From an uncultured Treponema sp. (GTDB lineage Bacteria; Spirochaetota; Spirochaetia; Treponematales; Treponemataceae): a DNA stretch of 64,000 nt. Below the pieces are notes generated by a model, which was not told the DNA's origin, ran no database searches, and worked only from the letters and a program-made list of their open reading frames with translations. Position numbers and translations under genes: made by a program. The number at the start of each line of letters is the position of its first letter. Within the stretch, counting starts at the first letter, position 1. Below are positions 8,713-16,716 of the stretch, piece after piece. The stretch covers positions 4,105 to 68,104 of the forward strand of contig CAMVJE010000006.1 of NCBI GenBank assembly GCA_947167745.1, written 5' to 3'.

Positions 8713-10269
8713 ATGGACATTCAGAACATTATTAAAAATCTTCATCCCCTTGAAATCAAAGTTCTTCTTAACTACACAGCAAAGGACGAATTAACATCCG
8801 AAAAACTTCAGAAAGAATTAGACTATAAAGAAGGTCACTGTAATCAGGCTTTCAGCTGGCTTGGTGGAAAGGAATTGCTCTCTGTTGTGAGCAAAACACC
8901 CCACACATTCTATGAAATAACAGATTTAGGCCGTTCTTATGCAAAAGACGGAATCCCTGAAGTCCGAATCATCAACTTTGTAAAAGAAAAGGGAGCAAAA
9001 CTCCTTCCAGAAATCGCGGTAGGCACAGGCCTTGAGCAGAAAGATGTCGGCTCTGCTTTCGGTCAGCTTTCAAAAGCAGGCGTTCTCAAAATGAATGCCG
9101 AAAAAAAGGCAGAATATTCAGGAGCAGAAATCCCTGCAAATATCAGAATCGCCACAGACTTGTTTGAGCGAGCCGCAAAAGCCGAAAACGGTCAGCTTGA
9201 CAATGCTTCTTTGAGCGCAGACGAGCAGAAAGTCATCACAAATTATGCGAAAAAACGCGGTGCGGCAGATTCTCCTTTCAAAATCATTGAGCGTGAAACA
9301 ATTGTTTACAAGCTTAACAAAGAAGCCGCTGATGTAGTCGCCGCCCTCAAAAAGGCCGGAATCACTGGCGAAGAATTGGGTGCTGTAACTCCGCAGATGC
9401 TTGCTTCTGGCGAATGGAAGAACGGAACTTTCCGTGGCTACAATATTGCAATTCCTCCGGCACGAATTATTCCGGGTCGAACGAATCCTTATGTTCAGTT
9501 CTTGGAGCATGTTAAAGACAAGCTTTGTTCTTTAGGATTTCAGGAATATGACGGTCCTCTCGTTGAGACTGAATTCTGGAACGGCGATGCGCTTTTTATG
9601 CCGCAGTTCCACGCAGCCCGCGATATTCACGATGTATATCGAATCAAAAATCCGACCCACGCAAAAGAAATCGAAGAACCATGGCTTACAAATGTCGCAG
9701 AAACACACAAAAACGGCGGTAACACAGGAAGCCGTGGCTGGAACTACGATTTTGACCACGAATTCACAAGAAGACTAGTTTTGCGCTCACAGGGCACTGT
9801 TCTTTCGGCACATCAGCTTCACAAGGCAGAAGTTCCGGGCAAATATTTCGGTATCGCCCGCTGTTTCCGCTACGACAAGGTTGACGCTACTCACTTGAGC
9901 GATTTCTATCAGACAGAGGGAATCATCGCCGGCGAGGATGTAAACTTGCGCACTTTGCTTGGTATGCTTGAGATGTTCGCAAAAGAAGTCGCAGGCGCAA
10001 CTGAAGTTAAATATGTTCCGGGCTACTTCCCATTCACGGAGCCTTCTGTTGAGGTTCACATTAAACATCCTGTTTTGGGCTGGTTTGAGCTTGGTGGTGC
10101 GGGTATTTTCCGTCCGGAAGTTACAAAGGCTCAGGGCTTGGATTGCCCGGTTTTGGCATGGGGTATGGGTATTGACCGAATGGCACTTATGGCTCTTGGC
10201 TTGAACGACTTGCGTGAACTCTTCAGCGAGAATATCGAAGAAGTGCGATTGCGAAAAGCTAAGTTTTAA
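8713..10269 (+). CDS. pheS: Phenylalanine-tRNA ligase alpha subunit, archaeal type
   Basis: 518 residues, far longer than the usual bacterial PheS (about 340) and close to the archaeal/eukaryotic alpha subunit. The N-terminal third (about 1-200) contains winged-helix-like repeats typical of that type. The class II core follows, with motif 2 around FHAARDIHDVY and motif 3 at GMGIDRMAL near the C-terminus. It charges tRNA-Phe together with PheT, which is not adjacent here. Archaeal-type PheRS is a known feature of spirochaetes, which supports the organism assignment. Confidence 0.95.
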   Translation: MDIQNIIKNLHPLEIKVLLNYTAKDELTSEKLQKELDYKEGHCNQAFSWLGGKELLSVVSKTPHTFYEITDLGRSYAKDGIPEVRIINFVKEKGAKLLPEIAVGTGLEQKDVGSAFGQLSKAGVLKMNAEKKAEYSGAEIPANIRIATDLFERAAKAENGQLDNASLSADEQKVITNYAKKRGAADSPFKIIERETIVYKLNKEAADVVAALKKAGITGEELGAVTPQMLASGEWKNGTFRGYNIAIPPARIIPGRTNPYVQFLEHVKDKLCSLGFQEYDGPLVETEFWNGDALFMPQFHAARDIHDVYRIKNPTHAKEIEEPWLTNVAETHKNGGNTGSRGWNYDFDHEFTRRLVLRSQGTVLSAHQLHKAEVPGKYFGIARCFRYDKVDATHLSDFYQTEGIIAGEDVNLRTLLGMLEMFAKEVAGATEVKYVPGYFPFTEPSVEVHIKHPVLGWFELGGAGIFRPEVTKAQGLDCPVLAWGMGIDRMALMALGLNDLRELFSENIEEVRLRKAKF

Positions 10270-10283
10270 TCAATAAAATCCAA

Positions 10284-10382
10284 AAAAAGAGGCTTCCCGT
10301 CGGGAACCCAAAATCAAACATCGCAGTGAGCAAAGCTCAGGCGAGTTTGTTTTGGAACCCCGACTCCAGCCTCTTTTTTAGT
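10284..10382 (+). terminator. Long bidirectional terminator / inverted repeat between pheS and thiN
   Basis: The outer arms AAAAAGAGGCT and AGCCTCTTTTT are complementary, so either strand ends in a T-run. Inside, imperfect arms continue (GTCGGG near 10299 with CCCGAC near 10356, CAAAATCAAAC with GTTTGTTTTG) up to an apical GAGC-aaa-GCTC hairpin near 10328. The element lies between the convergent pheS and thiN and probably terminates both. Its near 100-bp length is much more than a terminator needs, and it may be a fixed repeat element. Confidence 0.75.
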
Positions 10383-10404
10383 TTCCTTGCTTAAATCAGT
10401 ATAT

Positions 10405-11022
10405 TTACCATATTTTAATTAGTAGCAAACAACCTTCCTGCACTGAGACTTTGGCGGTCTTTCCTTTTAGCACTTCATTGCTGATTCCGTATTGATAATC
10501 TTGTTTAATTTCGGCGTTTTCGAGCGGATATTTTGCGTTTTGGATTGTAATTCCACGGGCATATCCTGTGATATTGAGAAGCGAAAAATAGGCATAATCG
10601 TTTGTGATTTGTACTTCTTCTTTTGACACTATCTCCATTTCTGAATAATCATCAATCATTAAAGCTTTTGCGCCTTCATTCTGGCATTTGACGAGCATGT
10701 AGAGATTTCCCAGTCCGTGATCAAGACGCGCGCCAATCATTCCGATGAAAAGGAAATCTTTGTAACCGCGGGAAAGTGCCGTTTTGAGGGCAAAAACTGA
10801 GTCGGTGTCGTCTTTTTCGTGGGGAAGGACGATAGTTTCGATTTTTGAATGAGGATTTTTGTGGGAATCGAAGTCGCCGATGATTAAATTCGGCTTGACT
10901 TTGAGCTTGCGAAGATGATTTAATCCGCCGTCACAGACAATGACGAAATCATCATTGCCTAAAAACGAGCGGATTTTTTTATAATTTTTGATGGGAGCCG
11001 CCCCGATTATGACGCAACGCAT
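10405..11022 (-). CDS. thiN: Thiamine diphosphokinase
   Basis: 205 residues. The family signatures are visible: VCDGGLNHL near 30-38, IIGDFDSH near 48, the catalytic KDDTDSVFAL near 90 and the GARLDHGLGN segment near 115. It transfers pyrophosphate from ATP to thiamine and gives the active cofactor. The start overlaps the stop of the LapA-like gene as TAATG, so it is translationally coupled to it and is the last gene of a three-gene unit with the serine protease. Confidence 0.92.
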   Translation of the reverse strand: MRCVIIGAAPIKNYKKIRSFLGNDDFVIVCDGGLNHLRKLKVKPNLIIGDFDSHKNPHSKIETIVLPHEKDDTDSVFALKTALSRGYKDFLFIGMIGARLDHGLGNLYMLVKCQNEGAKALMIDDYSEMEIVSKEEVQITNDYAYFSLLNITGYARGITIQNAKYPLENAEIKQDYQYGISNEVLKGKTAKVSVQEGCLLLIKIW

Positions 11023-11492
11023 TACACGGGGGCACCATTTTCGGAAGAGTCATTGCTGCTTACGGAGGCAGTTGAAGCCGATTCTATTTTTGCTTCATCA
11101 GGATTTTTCTTTCCGAAGCCAAACACAGACTTTTTGTTCTTTTTAGAATCTTTTTCATTTTTTGTTTTTTCGTTTTCAGATTTTTCGGGTTTTGATTCTC
11201 GTTTAATCTTAAAATCGAAAAGAGTTTTTGATTCTTCTTTTGATTTATTCTGACTTTCTGTTGTTTGCCTTGTCTGCAGAGGTTTTTGAGATTCTCTCTT
11301 TTTGCGGCCAAGTGTGAATGGAATCATGAGAATTGCACCTATCGCAAATGAGACAAACACTGTCATAAAAACAGGAACTTCATGGAAAGTATAGAAAATG
11401 AAAGTAATGTCGCATTTGTGGTCAACATTGACTCCTGCAAAAATCGTTACGAGAATAAGCAGAATAATTGTTCCAATAAGTCGTATAGGCAT
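11022..11492 (-). CDS. LapA (DUF1049) domain membrane protein
   Basis: 156 residues with two membrane helices (about 5-25 and 40-62) that match the LapA/DUF1049 family, followed by a long cytoplasmic tail (about 65-156) very rich in Lys, Glu and Ser. In Proteobacteria LapA-domain proteins take part in lipopolysaccharide assembly; treponemes lack classic LPS, so the role here is open. An AGGAG RBS precedes the ATG and overlaps the TAG stop of the upstream protease gene. Confidence 0.7.
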   Translation of the reverse strand: MPIRLIGTIILLILVTIFAGVNVDHKCDITFIFYTFHEVPVFMTVFVSFAIGAILMIPFTLGRKKRESQKPLQTRQTTESQNKSKEESKTLFDFKIKRESKPEKSENEKTKNEKDSKKNKKSVFGFGKKNPDEAKIESASTASVSSNDSSENGAPV

Positions 11493-11501
11493 ATATTTCT
11501 C

Positions 11502-13502
11502 CTATTTGAGTGTGATTCCCTTTTCGATGTTTTCTGCAAATTTTTTAATTTCATCGAATTTATTTTGCCCCTCGATTGCGAAAGTCAGGACATAAAGGTA
11601 TTCCAGTTTGTCTTTATCAAGCCCGGCCGGATAAACGATTTTATCAAGGTAAGTGTATGATTCCTGACAGTAAGGCTCGTTGTTATAGGGAGAAACTTGA
11701 TTTACTAGCTGATTCCAGCTTTGTGTAAGAGTTTCTTTTGCATTTGCCCCCGGATTCTTAACCTGAAGGATTGATACTGATTTAAAGTCAGCCTCGGTTG
11801 TGCTTGTCGTGAAAACCAGATTGCGGTTTTTTATAACGACTTTGCCGTCAATTTTGTCGTAGCCTGTTCGTACCGTAATTGCACTTTCATCGTTATAGTT
11901 TATATCCTTTTTTGATACAGAAAGGGTGATATCACCGATGCTTAGAGAAAGTGAATCTTTTGACTCTTTCATGGACATTTGCTTTTCTGTAACTGAGAAT
12001 TTATTGCGGATATCAGAAGGAAGAGAAAAATATTGGCGCCAGAATTTAAGTTTTCCACCATAACGGGGATAGATAAAATCAGTCATGAACTGAGCATCGA
12101 TGTAATTTGTTGCAGTGACGGACTTCCGGGTAGAAATTGTGCCTAAGAGAAAGACACCTGTAGGAAGCGGGAGAGAGAAAGTCATAAAGAGGGCATCAGC
12201 AAAATCAAGTGCATAGTAATTCACATACCAGGTCCTGCCAAAATAATCGACATAAGTTTCTGATTTTTCTGGTTCACCCAAAGAGAGTATGTTAATTTGC
12301 TCTCCATAGACATTGCGTGAGAGATTAAATGGCTTTGTAAGATAGTCAGTACATTTTTTGGGATTTATGATAAGCTCTTTAAGTGGAACTGAATCTGGCG
12401 GCCGAATACGCGCAAAATAGTAATTTACCATTGAGCCGTATTCAACATATCCGTTTTCTTCAAGATTGTATGTTTGAATATTATTTGGGCGGGCATAATC
12501 CCATACACCACTTTGATTATGATATATCAAAAGTGGCATTGTGACTCCTAGTGTCCGCATAAAAAATTCGTCTTTTTCTTGAGAATTGTCAAAACATTTT
12601 GCGCCTGTGATTCCGTAGTCTTTTTTCATTTCATTTACACAGTCGATAATGTTCTGTTTATGAAGCTGAGTTAATTCTTTGTTGACTTCTGCAAGAGTTT
12701 TTGGGAGCGTGATTGTTGCTTCAAATTTGCGGGGATGTTTATAGCTTAAAATATTTGGCAAAACATACTTGTAATCCGCAAAAGCACTTCCTGTGCCCGC
12801 TTTCTCTGAGTTTATTTCTTTTATAGGGAGTGCATAATTGAGATTTTCGTTTTCACTTTTCATTGTGATGATGCCGATTACTTTGCCGTCTGGTTTAATA
12901 AGCGGGCCACCTGAGTTTCCTGGACTTGCTGCTGCAGAGAATCTGAGCCATTTCCAGTCACCGTTTTTCTGTTCATAAGTCTGGCTGGTAAGGGATCCAT
13001 TTCGGATTACGATTCCTTCGCCGAGGGCATTTCCTACAGAGAATACATCAGAATTAAGTTCAAAATTGTCGTCGGTTTCGAGGCCCATTCCTTTTGAGAA
13101 TTTGAAGCCCTTAGCTGAGAATTTTATAAAATCACGACGTTCAGAAAAAGCCTGAATTTTGTCGATTTCATAGACTTTTTCGTTGATATCTCGAACGAAA
13201 TATTTGTTGTAGACACTTTCGCCATAGAGATTCACTACATGAGCAGCCGTATAAAAGGAACCATCTGTTAGGAGGAAAGCTGTTCCAATCGGCATATATT
13301 TATCATTTCGGATTGCGAATGGAATGCGATCTAAAGGCAGTTCTTTTTCGTAGACAATTTTAGTGTCTTCATGCTTTTCGACCACGACTTCAAAAACTGA
13401 GGCTGAAACTTTTTTGTAAACATCGTTATCCAAAGAAGTTTGTGCAAAAATTGAAGAAAGGGCCACAAAAGCAGAAAGAAAGTAAGAAACGATTTTTTTC
13501 AT
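11502..13502 (-). CDS. Exported trypsin-like serine protease with large C-terminal region
   Basis: 666 residues. A signal peptide (1-20, cleavage near FAQ) is followed by a chymotrypsin-fold protease domain (about 30-225) with the triad H88 (TAAHVV), D124 (ERRDFIKF) and S197 (GNSGGP). The following 440 residues do not match a PDZ domain that I can recognise and may be a binding region. Family S1 members of this type act in the periplasm or outside the cell. An AGGAG RBS lies before the ATG. It is first in a unit with the LapA-like gene and thiN. Confidence 0.85.
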   Translation of the reverse strand: MKKIVSYFLSAFVALSSIFAQTSLDNDVYKKVSASVFEVVVEKHEDTKIVYEKELPLDRIPFAIRNDKYMPIGTAFLLTDGSFYTAAHVVNLYGESVYNKYFVRDINEKVYEIDKIQAFSERRDFIKFSAKGFKFSKGMGLETDDNFELNSDVFSVGNALGEGIVIRNGSLTSQTYEQKNGDWKWLRFSAAASPGNSGGPLIKPDGKVIGIITMKSENENLNYALPIKEINSEKAGTGSAFADYKYVLPNILSYKHPRKFEATITLPKTLAEVNKELTQLHKQNIIDCVNEMKKDYGITGAKCFDNSQEKDEFFMRTLGVTMPLLIYHNQSGVWDYARPNNIQTYNLEENGYVEYGSMVNYYFARIRPPDSVPLKELIINPKKCTDYLTKPFNLSRNVYGEQINILSLGEPEKSETYVDYFGRTWYVNYYALDFADALFMTFSLPLPTGVFLLGTISTRKSVTATNYIDAQFMTDFIYPRYGGKLKFWRQYFSLPSDIRNKFSVTEKQMSMKESKDSLSLSIGDITLSVSKKDINYNDESAITVRTGYDKIDGKVVIKNRNLVFTTSTTEADFKSVSILQVKNPGANAKETLTQSWNQLVNQVSPYNNEPYCQESYTYLDKIVYPAGLDKDKLEYLYVLTFAIEGQNKFDEIKKFAENIEKGITLK

Positions 13503-13543
13503 GAAAAACTCCTAAAAGAAGTATACATGAAATCAAAACAGTT

Positions 13544-14929
13544 TTAAATAATTTCTCCTCTAAAAGTGTTGCCTTGCAATGAAATAATTTTAACTTTAAC
13601 AAAGGTTCCTATCAGTTTTTTGTCGGCCTTGAAGGCGACACGCTCGTTCTGCTCGGTTTTGCCCAAAAGCTCCGATTCGTCGTGGCGGGAAACGATGTCG
13701 CAGAGGACTTCGATTGTCTCGCCGATTCTCTTTGACATGACCTCGGTGGTGTGCTTTGACTGCAAATCGATGACTTTCTGAAGCCGGGCCTTTTTTTCTT
13801 CCACGGGAATCTGATTCTCGAACTTGGCGGCAGGCGTTCCTTCACGGGGATTATAGAAATACATGAAGCTGGACTCGAATTTGACTTCTTCCATGAGGGA
13901 GAGGATATCCTTGAACTGCTCCTCGCTTTCGCCGGGGAAGCCCACCATTAAATCAGTGATAAGCTGAACGCCTGGCAGGGCAGAACGCAATTTTTGTGCC
14001 AGGGTGATGAATTCTTCCCTTGTGTTCTTGCGGTTCATGCGTTTTAGGATTTCGTTGTTTCCGTGCTGGGCGGCGATGTGGAAGCCACGGCAGACATGGG
14101 GATTATTCTTGATGACTTCGATTAATTCGTCCGAGAAATCGTTGGGATTTGAGGACTCGAAGCGCACCCACTTAATAGAAGATTTTGTCTCGTCGATGTG
14201 GCGGCAGATTTTTTCAAGAAGCTGGGGAAAAGAGGTTCCGTCCTCGCCCTTGTAGGCGTTTACATTCTGCCCTAAAAGGGTGATTTCCTTGACATTTGCC
14301 TTTGTGAGGAAGTCGATTTCGGCCAGAATTTGGTCTACGCGGCGGCTGACTTCGCGGCCACGGACATAAGGCACGATACAGTAAGTGCAGAAATTGTTGC
14401 AGCCGTGCATGATTGGCACGAAAGTTGAGAAGGCTCCCTGCTCGTAGGAATACTGGGCAAAAGTGTAGGTCTCTTCGTCCTTGATTTTGAATGGCTTGTT
14501 GCCGTTTTCCACGGCCTGAATGATTTCGCCGAATTTGTATTTTCCGAATGTTCCGACAACATAATCAACAACAGGATACTGATTTTTGAGATCGTCCAGA
14601 AGCCGCTGTGCCATGCAGCCCATGACAACCAGAGTGAGTGGAACGGCACCGTTTTTTTTGTAGAATTCGGCGGCATATTTCATGTCTTCAAGGCGGATTT
14701 TTGAATTCATGTCGCCCATGCGGATTTTTTTGACACCCTCAAAATAGCCCAAGCGTCCCAAAATACGCTGCTCCGCGCTTCCTCGCACGGAACAAGTGTT
14801 GATAATAACGAGATTTGCTTCTTCGGGATGTTCGGCCTTTTCCCATGAGCGGGAAATCAAAAGCTGCTCGACGCTGGCCGATTCTGCGATGTTCATCTCA
14901 CAGCCATAAGTTTCAAAAAAATACTTCAT
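13544..14929 (-). CDS. miaB: tRNA-2-methylthio-N6-dimethylallyladenosine synthase
   Basis: 461 residues with the three parts of a methylthiotransferase: an N-terminal UPF0004 domain with cluster cysteines C10, C46 and C105, a radical SAM domain with CxxxCxxC at C177, C181 and C184, and a C-terminal TRAM domain. It adds the methylthio group to i6A37 in tRNAs that read UNN codons. The region between the second and third UPF0004 cysteines (about 65-100) is long, as in other MiaB enzymes of this phylum. A GGAG RBS precedes the ATG. Confidence 0.93.
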   Translation of the reverse strand: MKYFFETYGCEMNIAESASVEQLLISRSWEKAEHPEEANLVIINTCSVRGSAEQRILGRLGYFEGVKKIRMGDMNSKIRLEDMKYAAEFYKKNGAVPLTLVVMGCMAQRLLDDLKNQYPVVDYVVGTFGKYKFGEIIQAVENGNKPFKIKDEETYTFAQYSYEQGAFSTFVPIMHGCNNFCTYCIVPYVRGREVSRRVDQILAEIDFLTKANVKEITLLGQNVNAYKGEDGTSFPQLLEKICRHIDETKSSIKWVRFESSNPNDFSDELIEVIKNNPHVCRGFHIAAQHGNNEILKRMNRKNTREEFITLAQKLRSALPGVQLITDLMVGFPGESEEQFKDILSLMEEVKFESSFMYFYNPREGTPAAKFENQIPVEEKKARLQKVIDLQSKHTTEVMSKRIGETIEVLCDIVSRHDESELLGKTEQNERVAFKADKKLIGTFVKVKIISLQGNTFRGEII

Positions 14930-14944
14930 ATAGACTCCAATGCA

Positions 14945-15044
14945 CTAGGGGCTGAAGGGGCGTTAGTTGCGCAGCGAAGCGAAGCAATGAAGCGGCAGCG
15001 GAACCCCGAAAGACCCGACCCGCGACAGCGGGAAGTGCCCGAAT
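14945..15044. repeat. Intergenic GC-rich repeat, family 2
   Basis: Between miaB and the next gene lies a GC-rich stretch with the strings GCGGCAGCGGAACCCC, GACCCG and CGACAGCGGG. Closely related strings occur inside metH (17388-17482, opposite strand), between folE2 and the M15 peptidase gene (39915-40025) and, less closely, at 48715-48790. It contains several short palindromes (GCGAAGC repeated; CCCG/CGGG arms). It codes for nothing here and looks like a dispersed element. Confidence 0.7.
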
Positions 15045-15045
15045 T

Positions 15046-15936
15046 TTATTTTATATTTATCTTATCTTCGTAATTGATTAAGAATTCCCGGATAGGATCG
15101 TACCAATTCGGAGATTTTGCTCCGTCAGTAAGATATTGCTCAAAAGTCGCGCGGATATGCTCTCGAACCTGAAATGCTTCTTCTGCCGAAAAACCTTCGG
15201 GATTTACAAAAAGCTGGTCGATAAATTTGCGGGCATCATCGGCGGAAATCCATTCCTGAAAATTGGCGACCACGAGGTAAAGGGCAGCTGGAATACAGTT
15301 GACCGAGTGCTGCTTCACATACAAGACCGTCTCGGTGATTTCAAGTGCGCCCTTGTAAAGCTCTTCGCTCCAGTCACGCTTTTCGACCTCTGTAAAATCT
15401 TCCCTAGCGAAAATGTGGCGGTAAAAGCCGAAAGCAAGGAAAACCGTGGCCACATGCAGACTGGGAACGCAGAGAAAGTGAGGATCCAGAGCGTGAATCT
15501 GGCGGAACTCCCGCATTTCCTTGTATTTTGGGCGGTTAGTTGTAGTGAGGCGGAAATGGTAAATCTTACCGCAGCACTGGTAGAGCTTACGGAAGCGGAG
15601 CATCCATTGCTTTGTGAGGCGGCTTGCATGCCAGAATCCGAATTTTTTGACCAGCATGGCAAGGGGACGCACCCAGAGATTGATAAAATCAAGGTAAACA
15701 GAAACTTTTTCCGGCGTAAAGGGAATCTTTTTGTCCAGCGGATGATCAACATGCACCACTGGAATATGCAGGATGTGGAATTTCTCAAAGTACTGGAGGA
15801 AGAAAAATTCCTTGAGAATCGTGGCAAAGCACTTAAAATTCGTGATAAAACTAGGCGGCCCGAAAAGAACGCCAGCATAAGCGACGAGAGGATTGAATGA
15901 TTTTAATGGCTTGTTGTCGTAGATTCTTGGTTTCAT
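15046..15936 (-). CDS. Protein of unknown function with a PSLH motif
   Basis: 296 residues. The only recognisable element is CVPSLHVATVFLAF near residue 155, which resembles the second phosphatase motif (PSxH) of PAP2-fold enzymes. The first (KxxxxxxRP) and third motifs are not clear, and there are few strong membrane helices. It could be a divergent PAP2-like lipid phosphatase or something unrelated. No Shine-Dalgarno sequence precedes the ATG. The gene is rich in Phe, Lys and His and lies divergent from the toxin-antitoxin pair. Confidence 0.5.
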   Translation of the reverse strand: MKPRIYDNKPLKSFNPLVAYAGVLFGPPSFITNFKCFATILKEFFFLQYFEKFHILHIPVVHVDHPLDKKIPFTPEKVSVYLDFINLWVRPLAMLVKKFGFWHASRLTKQWMLRFRKLYQCCGKIYHFRLTTTNRPKYKEMREFRQIHALDPHFLCVPSLHVATVFLAFGFYRHIFAREDFTEVEKRDWSEELYKGALEITETVLYVKQHSVNCIPAALYLVVANFQEWISADDARKFIDQLFVNPEGFSAEEAFQVREHIRATFEQYLTDGAKSPNWYDPIREFLINYEDKINIK

Positions 15937-16043
15937 GTGATATGACAGAAGAATATCAGAAAAATGGGGGAAATTCTAGATTGGGGAAGGAATTGCTTGA
16001 AATGTGTAGAATAAGATGTATAATAATATGTAGAGGTGAGATT

Positions 16044-16337
16044 ATGGTTGCATTCGAGCGAAAAGAAATAATTTCAGCGACACAGCTTGTCAGGCAGTTT
16101 TCTACATTTTTAACAGAACTCTCAAATCGTACCTTAAATAAAATTGCAATTGTCCGCAATAATGAGATGGAAGCCGTGGTTTTACCAGTCGCGGAATATG
16201 AAAGATTGGTCACAAGTGCAAAGCAAGCTTCTCAAAAGTCAATTAAAGATTTCTTCGGTACGCTGGATTCCGAATCGGCTGCCCAGATGGAAGATGCTGT
16301 CAAGGAATGTCGAAAGGTCGATTTGAATGAATGGTAA
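16044..16337 (+). CDS. Phd/YefM family antitoxin
   Basis: 97 residues. The N-terminal part (IISATQLVRQFSTFLTEL and a following strand-turn ending in VVLPVAEYERL) fits the DNA-binding Phd/YefM fold. The ATG at 16044 is preferred over an upstream in-frame start at 15897 because AGAGGTGA lies 6 nt before it. The C-terminal third should wrap the toxin. It overlaps the VapC gene by 11 bp, as is usual in type II systems where the antitoxin neutralises the toxin and represses the operon. Confidence 0.85.
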   Translation: MVAFERKEIISATQLVRQFSTFLTELSNRTLNKIAIVRNNEMEAVVLPVAEYERLVTSAKQASQKSIKDFFGTLDSESAAQMEDAVKECRKVDLNEW

Positions 16338-16713
16338 GTTGATCGACACAAATGTCATAATCCGCTTTTTTAAGGGTGAAACAGAACTGTTTTCTCTTTT
16401 TGATGATATAGAACAACTTTATGTTTCTTCAATCAGTGTCGGGGAATTAATGTACGGTGCGGAGCTGTCTAAAAAATCAGATTTTAACCGGGAAAATTAT
16501 TTTTGTTTTTGCCAGCAGATGAAAATCTTGCAGCCTGATTTGGAAGTTGCCAAGATGTACGGAAAAATAAAGTCAAATCTAAAAGCAAAAGGCCGCCCAA
16601 TTCCCGAAAATGACATCTGGATTGCCGCCACTGCCCTTGCCGCCGATTTAGAGCTTGTGACCTCAGACAGTGATTTTGAGAATATAAGCGAGTTGTGTAT
16701 GGTGAAGATGTAG
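16327..16713 (+). CDS. VapC-type PIN-domain ribonuclease toxin
   Basis: 128 residues, the normal length for VapC. The acidic metal-binding residues are present: D8 in LIDTNVII, E40 in SVGELMYG, D98 in ENDIWIAA, and D117/D119 near the end. PIN toxins of this group cut tRNA or rRNA when freed from the antitoxin. It overlaps the Phd/YefM gene by 11 bp and is convergent with metH, with only 3 bp between the stops. Confidence 0.88.
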   Translation: MNGKLIDTNVIIRFFKGETELFSLFDDIEQLYVSSISVGELMYGAELSKKSDFNRENYFCFCQQMKILQPDLEVAKMYGKIKSNLKAKGRPIPENDIWIAATALAADLELVTSDSDFENISELCMVKM

Positions 16714-16716
16714 ATC

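Noticed and set aside
15136..15900. 254-codon open frame on the plus strand
   Set aside because: It lies opposite the PSLH-motif gene, which has the better-looking protein; the plus-strand product has no recognisable motif and no RBS.
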